Shown here: piece after piece, positions 1 through 12,249 of the stretch | How the letters are laid out: the number at the start of each line of letters is the position of its first letter | Numbering within the stretch: position 1 is the stretch's first letter | Source of the DNA: Bugula neritina | Taxonomy: Eukaryota; Bryozoa; Gymnolaemata; Cheilostomatida; Bugulidae | Direction of reading: 5' to 3' | Assembly: GCA_964035545.1 (NCBI GenBank) | Contig: OZ037769.1 | Location: 1,348,501-1,412,500 of the forward strand | DNA: 64,000 nucleotides | Position numbers and translations under genes: made by a program | Notes under the pieces: generated by a model | The model's database searches: none | The model's input: the letters and a program-made list of their open reading frames with translations, nothing else | What the model was told of the DNA's origin: nothing

Positions 1-88
1 TGGTAATACACCATCAAGTGTACTGGTGACTCTAAGGCTATATAAGAACCCTTAGAACTGTACTCTGATAAACTATCGCCAACCGAAC

Positions 89-3000
89 CTGGTTGTTGGC
101 GTTACGCTGCGTGTACTTCTCCAGCTGAGCGTCTGTGAGCAGGTTCTGCCAGAGGCGGTGGGTGCTGTCATACTTCTCCTTGACACGTGGGAATCTGTTG
201 TACACCGGGTCTATCACAAACAGCTTCAGTCCTAGGAACCAGCCTGTATAAAACACCACACTGTCAACACTTCCTGTCAACACATGCTACTGTCTACACT
301 TCCTGTATAACATATGCTACTGTCTACACATGCTACTGTCAACACTTCCTGTCAACATATGCTACTGTATAACACACCACACTATCAACACTTCCTGTCA
401 ACATATGCTACTGTCAACACTTCCTGTCAACATATGCTACTGTCAACACATGCTACTGTCAACACTTCCTGTCAACATATGCTACTGTCAACATATGCTA
501 CTAGTTATCAACACCAGACAGAAAGCACATGTCAGACATGCTGTGAGTAGGTCTATACTCATTGCTGTTGAGATGGAGTTCAATCAATCAGTTTGATATT
601 TAAAAACTACAAAATTTATAGTTTATATAAAACCCCTTAATCAACTAATACTCGTAATTTTAGCACATAGTATGCCAATCAGTTTGGCAAAACTCTACTA
701 ACCGATAACAAACACTATGGTGTCTAGTTTGAGACTTACACTAGAGGTAAGTGTCTACTAACCGACAACAAACGCTATGGTGTCTAGTTTGAGACTTACA
801 CTAGAGGTAAGTGTCTACTAACCGACAACAAACACTATGGTGTCCAGTTTGAGAAAGAGCGTCAGGACGAAAGCGCCACAGAGCGGTGTGAAAATCTGTT
901 TAGTATCTCCCGTTCTCTTCCACATGAGTAAACTGTAAGAACAACATAATTAAACTGTAAGTATATGAGGAAACTCTAAGTACAACATGTGCAAACTGTA
1001 AGTATAATGTCCTGTAATGAAAATTAAAAACGACTAATTAATTTGAAAGCAACCCAAAATATCTGACTCACTTTTTTGCTTTCTCTAATCCATCAGCCAG
1101 TTGACCGAACTTGTTCTGAAAATAGATACACAGTTTACTGGTAACCATAGATACACAGTTTACTGGTAACCATAGATACACAGTTTACTGGTAACCATAG
1201 ATACACAGTTTACAGGTAACCATAGATACACAGTTTTCTGGTAACCATAGATACACAGTGTACCTACCTGACCTTTGGTGGCCACTTCCAGAACTATATT
1301 AAACTTATCGCTGACACTAGGAAAGTCCTTGTCTTTCTCGGGTTCTATTTTCTTCTTACACGGGAGGAGGGTGATGGGCGGAATCAGTTTCCTGAAAATA
1401 TTTCAAATAGACTAACGTAACATGAACTATTAATCACAAATAACAGCATACACCATGGAGTGGTAGTCATGGTGAATAAAAATTCCTTCATTTCTTGAGG
1501 CAATAGCTGAAGAACTCAAATGGAACAACTTGAGGTTAGCGTTACTTGAAGTCCAAGTAACTTGATGTCCCAGAGGAGGTGAACTTGAAATCAATAGCCG
1601 TCTCATAGTAATACAAACATTTACATGGAGTCCAATAAAGTAGTAGTGAATTATAAATTACAAACTGCAGCGGCAAAGAAACTCACAATGAACTAGATGA
1701 GAAATATATTAAATGGAGCAGCTTACATTTCTTCTAGAAGATTCAAAGTTAGCCTGAGCACCAGTACAGCGAGTAAACCGGGCACGAGGAGCCCCACCCA
1801 GCAAAGATACATGTAGATCTGAAATCATCCTCATATATATGAATACACATATAATATTATATATAATATATAACATACATGTTTCATGCACAAATTCAAT
1901 AAGTAATACAGAACCTCTCAGGATGTGTGGTGTGTGAAAATTATCAAAAAGCCAATGGGCTAAACATGAACCAAGGATCATCATGTACTGCCATAAACAT
2001 ATAGACTAGATATGCTGGTATAATAATTCACTCACATATAAACATATGAACTAGATATGCTGGCATTATAATCTAACTCACGCCAAACACCGTAACTGTA
2101 AGAAGAGGCATGTGCCAGTTGAAGAGAAGATGGAAGCTCTTCATCATGTCCAGCACAGGAGACACGCCATTGCCAAACCTCTTGACGTTGTGTTTGAGCA
2201 TCTTCACGGAGAGAGGCTCCAGCACCTGGGAGCAGACAACAAGTGTGTGTGAGTGAGACCAGGGGTGGATAGAGAACTGGCAGGGGTGGATAGACAGTTC
2301 ACAGGGGTGAATAGACAACTGGCAGGGGTGGGTAGACAATTTACAGGGGTGGATAGGCAATTGGCAAGGGTGGCCAAAACTATGAGCAGGCAACTCCAAA
2401 ATATATAACATGAGGACCTATTCCATTCTGGTAAAAGGCAAAACTTATTCCAAATGTTTCTTGAAGCATAATGCTAGAGTTTTATGACATAATATAAATT
2501 TTAGGAGCTGTTGTAAGATTCTTAAACGAGACAAACGCAGAGATGATAGCAAGACACTGACTTCCGGCTCCTCGATGTCTTCAGAAGTGACAGAGAAGTC
2601 TTCGATCAGCTGGTAGTATCTGTTGAGGACGGCGTACATCACCGAGTCAAACCAACCAAGTTTAGTATCTTCTACAACAGAGAGCGAGTGACTACAGTGA
2701 CCGTGTAAAAAAGACAATCGGGGGAATAGCAGACAATACATGATTGCAATGCCTACACTGCAGAGTTAACTTATTGTAGTGGGCAATCATACAACAACCA
2801 GCTTATACGTATATACACTCATTATATAACAGCATACACTCATTACATACCAATACATACTCATTATATAACAGTAAATATCAATTATGTACAGACTATT
2901 ACATAACTTCCACTATACTAGCAACGCATTCTAGTTACCATAGCAACCAATACTAATCAATGTAATTTCTACGAAAGTAAAGTATCCCTGTACCAGAATG

Positions 3001-4526
3001 CTCTGTGTCAGTTGGGTCGCTCTCATTAACTGCGAAGCTGGTGTCCGTTGAGTCAGGTACTGCTGGCTCTTTGCTGTAAAAGGTAATGAAACTCTTCACC
3101 TAATCAGATACATCACACGTGAATCATAGCAGCTAAACAATATACTAGGAAAACATGTGCTTAGCTCTGTCAATGCACAGCTTATATTGCAACGACGAAC
3201 CCTGGGCCCCGGGAGGGGCTGAGTCGAGTTAAACTTGTAATCCTAGCGATCAATTCTTCATTCCGTTTCCTCTCCTTCGCCAGTTCCTTCTCCATATTCT
3301 GAACCTGTTTGTCTGTGCGAATTGCTTTCAGTTCAGCAGCTGAAAGTACAGTGACCTAGGTATCAGAACCACATCTAGTCCTATAAGCTAGTAGCAGACG
3401 TAGGCAGCAACTATCGCACTATATATACTGCATGGCATCAACACTAAAATTGATTGTCTTACCAAAAGAAAACACTAATTCAAACTGCATATATATTCAT
3501 ATGCAGTTTGAATTATTGTTTTCTTACATACAAGCTTTTCAGCTACTTTTGAGTTATAAAAACTGACATAAGTGCAAAAAAGGTACTTTTATTGTGGGTC
3601 ACCGATTCCATAAATACAGGAAAATGGTATTTAAATTCTAAGGACGTTAGTGAAATGTAGACAAGCACAGAAGATCACACTGTAAAATGAGAAGCAGACG
3701 TTACAAGCAGACGTGACTGACTCACCCATGTTCTGGTTTTCTATCATAGAGCTGACCAGTTGTTCCTGAAGCTGAACCAGCTGCAGCTCATACACCTCAG
3801 CCTTCTCCGCATTTGTCACCTCCCCCGCTGACTCGACCATCTCAAAGCCGTTGCGCGACTTCTCGCCGGGAGAAGAGTATTTGCTGGATAGAGATTCCTT
3901 GTCACTGCTCATAGAGTCGGATGACGGAGAGCGAATGTGACCAGGTGAAAAGTGGTAGCCCTGCTCATCCGGGAGTATCGGCTAAAACATGTCACCACAA
4001 GCCTGAACAGTGGGAGGAAACTTATGGTAAAGAGTAACAGTCTAGTGTGAACAGAGTAAATCTAATGTTCTATTTTGTAACAACTTGCTTAAATTACAGC
4101 ACGGTAATTTATATCCATAAAAAATTATACTAAATTGAAAAAATCAATTAAATACTAAATAGTTGACTTCAAATTGCATGTCCGTCTGTTATTTATGCAA
4201 ATTGAAGTATATTTAGAAAAGAGATTATAGGCATATGCATTTACAAGACCAGCCTCGAGGCTTCAAATATTATAGAAGATTCTAGAAAGGTAGAAGATCA
4301 TTCATGAAAACAATCAACACCATTTAATAATGAAATAATTCAAATATGAACCAAAACATAGAACCAATAACAGTGTTAGTAAGAGTAATGGTGTTACCAG
4401 TGATGAGTCCTGGTGGTCCAGTTTAATTATGCTGTTAATTTTTTCACTGACTGTCTCGCCGATAGCCGAATGTTTTATTTTATCTTTGAGTGACCTGAAG
4501 CTGACCCCTGGCCCTCCAGAAGCCAT
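89..4526 (-). CDS. GRAMD4: GRAMD4-like protein (GRAM domain-containing protein 4), 3' end beyond left edge
   Basis: Eleven exons read on the minus strand: 4526-4398, 3981-3726, 3339-3201, 3073-2994, 2671-2562, 2225-2082, 1818-1727, 1391-1268, 1115-1072, 932-823 and 243-89. All junctions are GT-AG and keep phase, giving 461 codons before the left edge. Order of parts: a short N-terminus; a Ser-rich stretch; a charged coiled coil (exons 2-3); a first hydrophobic hairpin (NWHMPLLTVTVF, then YLCWVGLLVPGLLAVLVLRL); the motif FPSVSDKFNIVLEVATKGQN; a second hydrophobic pair; and PRVKEKYDSTHRLWQNLLTD. The last two match the human GRAMD4 segments EKFQLVLDVAQKAQN and PRLRAKYDTPYIIWRSLPTD. The C-terminal GRAM domain must lie left of position 1. 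In vertebrates GRAMD4 is a membrane protein of mitochondria/ER linked to apoptosis; that role is inferred here. The exon 3/4 border is the least certain. Exon 5 has a tandem-acceptor (NAGNAG) ambiguity of 3 nt. Confidence 0.9.
245..505. repeat. Intronic minisatellite next to GRAMD4 exon 11 acceptor
   Basis: Degenerate tandem array built from ACATATGCTACTGTCA-like and CACTTCCTGTCA-like blocks, spaced 29 or 45-46 bp. It starts immediately at the acceptor (AG at 245-244), and partial copies of the border sequence CCTGTATAA recur near 302 and 366. Confidence 0.85.
695..852. repeat. 60-bp tandem repeat containing the GRAMD4 exon 10 donor site
   Basis: Copies begin at 695, 755 and 815, a period of exactly 60 bp. 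The third copy runs into the real exon 10. The first two copies therefore repeat about 30 nt of exon end plus the donor G|GTTAGTAG (minus strand) inside the following intron. Confidence 0.9.
1116..1262. repeat. 25-bp minisatellite in GRAMD4 intron
   Basis: About five copies of a 25-bp unit (GTAACCATAGATACACAG core). It lies just downstream, on the minus strand, of the exon 8 donor at 1267. Confidence 0.85.
2262..2388. repeat. 21-bp minisatellite in GRAMD4 intron
   Basis: About six copies of a 21-bp unit (GGGGTGGATAGACAACTGGC core), 35 bp from the exon 6 acceptor. It is G-rich on the plus strand, unlike the surrounding A+T-rich DNA. Confidence 0.85.
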
Positions 4527-4829
4527 GCTTCAAGCATGCAAAGTTCAGCCCTAAAGTTATACAAGAGCTTATTCATTTAACTATTCATACCAGGCAGATA
4601 TGTGAAAACTCAGCAAGTCATTTTACAACAGTCTTTTTTTACAGTAAACTGCAATGTTAACAATTAAACTAATAAAAATTTATGTGTTTTATGAACTATA
4701 ATATAAAAGAATGAACAATTAGTGCCTAGCATAGTCAAAATGGCAGCTAAAGTCAACATTAAAAAACATAATTTGAAATAATCGCCCAATCATGATTTCT
4801 GCACCATTAATGATGATGAATGTTATTAT

Positions 4830-5460
4830 AGTTAATGCTATACTTATAGTTATAGTTATACTTATAGTTTTAGTTTATATCAATTTTTTATTCAAAATCA
4901 ATATGAATATCAAATTCAAATTGAATTTATATTTTTATTTCATTGATTTAGATGATCAACTTTAATATTTTTTCAATCATTGTGATTGTTTATCAATAAT
5001 ATTATTAATGTCATGCTCATTATCCTTATGATATTCATATTGGTAACCATTATCACTTTAACTTTAAGTTTTTCATAGTTATAATGAATTATCATTATCA
5101 TTATGATATTAATTATGATTACATTTACTGAATCTCATTATGATTGTGATTGCCATTATGATGGTAAATACTAAATTAAATATAATAATAATTAATAATA
5201 AAATTGATTTATTCACATCAATATGAATATCAATAATATTATTAATGTCATACTCATTATCATAATAATAATGAGTATGACATTAATAATATTATTGATA
5301 AACAATGATTGAATAAATCTTGAAGTTGATAATCTAAATCAATAAAATAAAAATAGAAATTCAATTTGAATTTGATATTCATATTGATTTTGAATAAAAA
5401 TTGATGACTAAAACTAAACTATAACTATAACATTAGCTATAACTATAAGTATAACTATGG
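4830..5460. repeat. Foldback element with ~190-bp inverted arms
   Basis: The left arm (about 4830-5025) and right arm (about 5265-5460) are inverted copies. Both contain, for example, AAAATCAATATGAATATCAA and TTATCAATAATATTATTAAT or their complements, with scattered mismatches. The spacer carries a second, smaller palindrome (about 5222-5295) reusing the inner arm sequence. No open reading frame is present. Confidence 0.85.
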
Positions 5461-6168
5461 TTTCGGAGTTTCAACCAAAGAGTAGACGAAAAGCTTATAA
5501 TAAATATTATTCAAAGCTTATATTCCATTGTTAAACATCGTAGGCATCCAGGTTATTTCGATAAAATCAATTACTGTTAATTAAAAGTTCATACTTTTTT
5601 AGTTGCATTCACAAAATATTTAAAAAAAATCTCAACTCAATATACCAGAAAAAATGAATTAAAATATATGTGTTAATAGCACTGATATTGACGTGACCGT
5701 GGCACATGAAAAATCTGAAAGAAGAGTTGTCTTCTATTTTTCTATATTAACGTATAGAGCTTGCCGTGAAAATACAGATTTTTAAAAAAAAATATTGTGA
5801 CCCTCTGGTAACTTTTTGAATTTAGAAAATTGGCTCATATATTTCTTTTCATGTGGACAACAGCTCACTTTTTTTTAAATTTATTTTGAAGCTCTTTTCG
5901 TAAAAAATAATCAAAAGTAAAAAATCCAAAATTTTTACAAATTGGTTCGGGGCTTGACGTGAAAGGCGTTTGGACAAAGATGTCAAGGTCACCATTAATA
6001 AATATATTATTTCATCACAATACTGCACGGAAAGTTAATGAAGTGAGCTGAAAATTAGGTTGCTAGCATATTGATATACATTATATTGGTTGTTACAGTA
6101 TTATTTTTTAAATTTGTTTTGTTATCAGTTATGTTTAACTTTTTCATAAAGCTGCTGTTAGACTAAGA

Positions 6169-6213
6169 GTAAGACATAATATTACCATTACTAATGGTAA
6201 TATTATGTCTTAC
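6169..6213. repeat. Perfect 22-bp inverted repeat with 1-nt centre
   Basis: Arms 6169-6190 and 6192-6213 are exact reverse complements, GTAAGACATAATATTACCAT and so on, around a single C. It could extrude as a cruciform. No gene is adjacent. Confidence 0.9.
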
Positions 6214-7499
6214 TAGCCCGCATTAGCAACAATGATAATATTAAATTAAAATTATTATTAAATTCACGGTGAAGTGTCACTATGACTATGATACTCTATA
6301 ACTATGAGTATGAGTATCGTATAAATTAATTATAATGAGTATGAGTATCACTATGACATTAACTCAATCAGTGATTGACTATGTCTATTACTATGAATAT
6401 GACTATGCATAACTCAATGAGAATATCAATATGAATATGGCTTCTAATTCTTGTAACTTTTGACTATGACGATGCTGATACTGATAATCACTGCCAGCCC
6501 AAGTCTCATACTCATAGTGATACTATTACTATTGTCTATTAGTATTAATAATTAGTATTACTCTTAGTACAACTACTAGTATTACTCATAGTTCTGATAA
6601 TGATGCAGATGATAGTTTTAGAAGTTCTACTTCTACTTTTAATTTTATAGTACGCTAGATTGTATATGTTGAACTCTACTCATTTTTTACTACTAATGCT
6701 AATACTAATAGTAATAGTAATAATGATTATAGTTGTTATAATGATAGTAATACTAATAGTAATAACAACTATTTAAATTTGATAATTCATGTTTTACAAC
6801 AGCATTATCACTTATCAATTACATTGGTTCATAATATGCTTATTTTAATTTTGCTTTGTGTGTTTTGTCATGTTGTAAATTTAAGTTTGTATGGTTATTT
6901 AATGAACTAGAGAACTAGCCAAATGTTATGTAACAGTTGCAATAATTTACTATAAACTCAGTGAAATTTAAAACCTAATTGATATTACTATAACATTGAT
7001 TGTACAGAGGTAGCTAAAATATACATTAAATTACCAATAATTTTAACTCGCCAATACACTATGAGTAGAACAATCAAATGCAATGATAGAAAATTAATTA
7101 GTCATAGCAGCCCGTTGCTTGAAGAACATCAAGCTACAGGTCTAAAATTATGTAGTTTTGTGATCCATTACATAACAAAATAATTTTTTTCAAACTGGTT
7201 TAATACTTTTATTATGAACACGCTTATCAAAGTAACATGTTTGTGATGTATATTCTATTAAAAAAGCAATCACATCAGGTTTTCAACTTGTATGTTGTAC
7301 AATGTTTATTATGGTGACAAGTTACTAAATCATATGGTTCAGCTTTGTAAAGTAAAGCTGATAAAATAAATACAAGTATGTGATTGTTTTACTACTATAT
7401 ATTAAATTTAAATGAGTTGAATAATATCCTAGTGCAGTGAATTAGATATTTTTTAGCTTTGGTACACCTGTTTGTTATAGGCTAACATTCCACCAATAG

Positions 7500-8110
7500 A
7501 AGAATGGTGCAAGTAGAAGAAATTTCAGGCGCAGAAAGCTAAGGAGCAGTCAGAATGCTGCCAGAGTTGTGAAGAGGCACTTGAAAAAGCTGAATTTCAA
7601 TAATGACATGACATTCGTAACATATCACCCTGGTGTATTTGAACTGACATGGCCAGCAGAGTTCTCGAAGTCACATTCAACAGCTATTTACATCATCATG
7701 GTTAGCTTAAATTTAATTCCTATATCAGTCTCTAATATATAGTTTGATATCTGCTGTAAATTCGCTTAAGGAGCATACACATAACCAAAACTGAGTTACA
7801 CTATAGTATTTGTTCTTGAATATATTTACCAAGATAAGTAGATTTGCTAATTCATTTTAACAGTAAAATTATAATGATACAACAATTTTTCTTTTAGATG
7901 ATTCAATCAATAACACAAGACACTACAACATGGTTTTGCAGTTATAGAGTATTAATTTTCTGGCTCTTTCCAAATCTTCATAGAAGGCAAAGAAAACCAC
8001 CGTCAGCTTGCCTTTATAACTGAGTGCAAGCTTCTTCCACCTACAGATGATGATAAACAATTTGCTGATGTGGAACTTTCTAATTTTGTTTACAATGAAG
8101 ATAGATTATA
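7500..8110 (+). other. Unrecognised open segments with splice-like borders
   Basis: Segment 1 is open from 7500 to about 7735. It has an acceptor-like TTTCAG at 7523-7528 and a donor-like ATG|GTTAGC at 7700. In one frame it reads KRHLKKLNFNN then MTFVTYHPGVFELTWP. Segment 2 (about 7948-8110) reads SGSFQIFIEGKENHRQLAF, continues to VYNEDRL and then stops. The phases of the two segments do not join simply. I do not recognise either protein. They could be a small gene, a decayed gene or chance, and both are more balanced in composition than their A+T-rich surroundings. Confidence 0.25.
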
Positions 8111-11100
8111 GGACATTATTCTTTATGTAAAGATTGTCAAGTTTTGTTATAATTAAGAACAGTTTTAGTTTCAATAAATCAGTTCAACATTATGGACATC
8201 ATTGCACAAACATTTTAATCTTTACTATCTACAAAGGTATCTGATGAACTACTTGAAAATACAAAACTATGCTCCAGATACACAATGAACTGACCAGCAA
8301 AGTTAAAATGAGTTGGAGATGTAGAACATAATATCTTGTTCAAGGCTTTTCCCTGCTGTTGGAACCTTCTTCTTCAGAACACTGAATTGAACAAACATAT
8401 GTAGATATATAAAACTTTGCAAACAATAATAATGTGAAATTAGTTGCTAAGTATCACATTGCTAATAAATACAGCATTGTGTAATATTTTATTTAATTTT
8501 TTTTTGAGCCATTTGATCTATAGGCCCGCATAGTATTTACTATATTATAACTAATAAATTGCAGACACATTATGTCAGACCAGTCTCCATTTAAATAGAA
8601 TAGTGTAGGCTATCAAATTTGTAGAAGTAAAAAACCGCATTCTTATTGAGTAAAATACTTACCTTTTTTTTCATGATGCCTCTACTGCTAAAAAGAGAAG
8701 TTTTTATCAATACAGCTCCATCAATCCGTATCCTGATGAAGCTAGTAGTTTAGGAACATTTGTGGCGGGAGTGTAGGCTGAGCTGCAGTATAGGAAGAAC
8801 CCCAACATATGTAATCTATTCAGCACATTATATGTATTGTAGAAATTTATTCAAAAAAGAATTTAGAAAATGCTTCATGAAGCATGAACAAAATAAAAAT
8901 TAATGCTGTAATATTATTACACCCATTAGAATTACTAGCAGCTATAGCATTAAAATTATGTATTTTTATAAAAATGTGTCTAATTTATGCTACAAAGTTA
9001 TTACTGCCAAAGGTTACAGAATTTACCAGTCACATTCATGCAGCTGATGGAGAATAACTAACCTTCACATGCAATAAATACAATTAGTAGCTCTATCTAA
9101 AACTAATGCGCTGCTAAATGTTAGGAGTATAAGTTATAGTTATTCTAAGGAATAATTGCAAAAAAAGTTACGTAGAGGAATTTAACTCTTATTATATTGT
9201 AATTATCTTCCAAGATATATTACAACATCACTACTTGGATACATACAATGTCATATTTATATTGGCATCAACATAATTTTCAATAATTTCCAATCTATTA
9301 ACTTGAGCATTATGATTGTGATTATTTTATAAATAAGGCGATGATTAGGCACTGTTGGTATTTTGGTTCAATTTATTTATAGCTGTAACAGGCAGAGTTG
9401 TAAATATAATGGATATATCAAAATTCCAATGGGTATAGTACTCTAACACAACATTGATACTAATAATTGTAGTCACTTACTCTTAGAGTTAGTGAATGAT
9501 GATACAGTCATAACAATTTGAATATCAATCAGCATTAGAGATAGACTGACTGCTTTATAATATTATAGTTATTATGTCAAATTGAATTTATTCACTATAA
9601 ATAAAAAAATTATGATTATAATTATAAATTAAAATAATTTAAATATTATATAATATATTGATAATTATTGGAATCATAATTATATTTATTGTTATGATCA
9701 TTATGATTATAATTATTTAATGTTATCTTTATGTTTGTATTTAAAATTGTTCCTTAAATCTAAAGTTGTTTAAGTTTTTTTAAATTTATTATAATTATAT
9801 TACTGTATAAGTATTGCTATTAGTATTAGTATAATTAAATTATTATAATTTATATTTTATTATTTACATTTATTTTACTTTTTATTTTAAGACCAACAGT
9901 TCAAATTAATACTTGTGTCGTTTGCTCTATATTATAACTTACAAGTATAACTATTAACATAATAATATTAGATTTGCTGTTAGTATTACTATGAATATAA
10001 ATATTTATGTTAATATAGCTAATGCTATCGGTATAACTTATACTTATAGTTATAACTAATATTACAAGTATTAGTTTCGAAACTGATCCTGCTCCGTAAC
10101 ATTAACATACTGATACTGTCATATGATTATCATTATGACTAATAATGGTATTAATAAATATAACCATTGGATATTATTAATAATAGTTCACCAATACTAA
10201 TAGGCGATAGTCATAGACTTAGAGTGAGAGTCATAGACATAGACTAGTGATACTCATACTGATAAGTGATAGTGATACTGTGATTCACTGATTCAATTAC
10301 AAATTTTAAAACTTGTTTTTACGTAGACAACTACTAACCTATAGTTCATCACAAAACGGTTGAAAATCATCATTTACTGCATATTTAAGAGTGATTTTCT
10401 GGTAGTGTGGTCGACATGATAATTGAAATTAAAATAGGAAAAATAATTATTTTGTGATTTACAGCAAGTTACAAACTAGCGAAATGGAATAGTCCATTTG
10501 AAAACAGTCAAATTAGTTACCTTTCTTGATGTTGCGTAGCTAACGTTAGTTATTAGTAGCCGCCCGAAGAGTAACATGCATGTGATTTGAGCTACGAATA
10601 ACGAGAATCTGTGACAAACCCGCTTCTTAATAACTTTACGCGATATAAACTCACGCTACAATAGGGCTATTTTGCCATCCCCACGTCAGAATAGGACACG
10701 GAGGGCAAGCTCGCGGGCAAGTCTGGGCAAGTCTAAGACACCTAATATGACCACTTTTACTTGCATTTTTGTAGTGTTTTCGTATAAGAAATTGGATAAA
10801 ATGCTGATAAAACAGTTGAAAAGCATGCAAACTTTTGCTCAAATGTCATAAATAACCTGGATGCTTACGGCCTTTAACAGTGAAACCAGTTTAATAACTG
10901 TTCATGGCACAAGTCAGTTGTCCAGTTAACAGAACAGTTTCATAGCAATCCGTGATGTACTTTGGGATTTCCATTAGTGGGAGATTGAAAGCACAACTCC
11001 CTATTTTGACAACTTTCACGACAGAGTTTTTCCAAGGTAGTTCAAGAAGTTTTGTTTAAAAACTTTTAGCACACATATATTTAAGTATTTGGTGTTTGAC

Positions 11101-12249
11101 TACATTTAATTTTATAAAGCTATTGTTGCAATATAAAAGTATATTGATTAATTTACAGACATTGTTTTAATAACTACCTAACCAAAATGAATAATTCTAA
11201 ATATAGAGTATTATTACCAGTATGTACAAATATATAAATATATTGCATCGACCTGTGATGGAATGGCAAAACATAATTATTAAATGAATTACTAATGATA
11301 TGCACAGTATAACTACTGCAGTTATATCATTATCTATATCACAGCATATCAGCTTCATATGTTTTTATTATCTTAATGAAAAACTAAAATTATTCAAGAT
11401 TCACATTGGGGTGATTTTTGGAACTAAGTATAACCATATTAATTATAATATTACAAAGTTAATTTCCTTCCCACATAACTAAGTTCAAACTTAATTTATT
11501 TTTACCTTAATTGTTTAAAGTATATGATGGAGATAGTGCTGATAAAGCAGTAGAAAGGGAGTCCACATACTTATATTGAAAACTATAATCAGCATATACA
11601 AACACAACAGACGAAAGAATTTATTAATTATGTATTTTTGATAGAACTTCAGAGATATGTAATAGTAGAACAATTTTTGAGAAAAATATACTTATAGCAT
11701 CATGGGTAAATTAAAAAATGGAATGTCAAATTGGAAACAGTATGATCATAAAACATCCAAAAATATAGAAGGAAAGTAGTTATTGTAGATCTGAATTTAC
11801 CTTCAAGGTGTAGCTCCTCACTTTAGTGTGTTGAAATGCAGATATTTAGATAATTACTAACGAGGATATTTATGCTTGTTATATAAAACATATTGGAGAT
11901 TACATAAAGTCATTTCATATGAATTAGGCAAAAAAATATTTGAGAAATGAGAAAAAAGCTTAAATAAGGTGTGCAGATCATATAATATAGAGATTTATAC
12001 TCGGAATGCAGAGAAACTGAAAAGGCAAATAAAAGCCTATTTGTTTGATATGCGCTTCACCAACAGAAAAAATAAAATATTAATAGTCTTAAATATGCGT
12101 GCGAGATGAGATTAACATTAACAGATATATGATATAATATAATTAGGGGTTGTCGCCTCTTGATGAAAGAGGTTAAGACATTGGGAGTTGTCTAACCCAG
12201 AATAAAGGCAGTTAAGTATACGTGTGGGCTATATCCTACGAGGAGTTGT

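Larger units (their letters stand above)
4527..12249. other. Long intergenic region, A+T-rich, no recognised gene
   Basis: Between the 5' end of the GRAMD4-like gene and the 3' end of the plexin-domain gene. It holds long inverted repeats (listed separately), degenerate runs of ACTAATAGTAAT and TATAACTATAAG type, and a pair of short unrecognised open segments at 7.5-8.1 kb. A relatively G+C-rich patch lies at about 10530-10740. The rest shows no coding signal I can support. Confidence 0.7.

Noticed and set aside
10651-10842. Small minus-strand open frame in a G+C-richer patch
   Set aside because: No recognisable protein, no splice context; composition alone is not enough.
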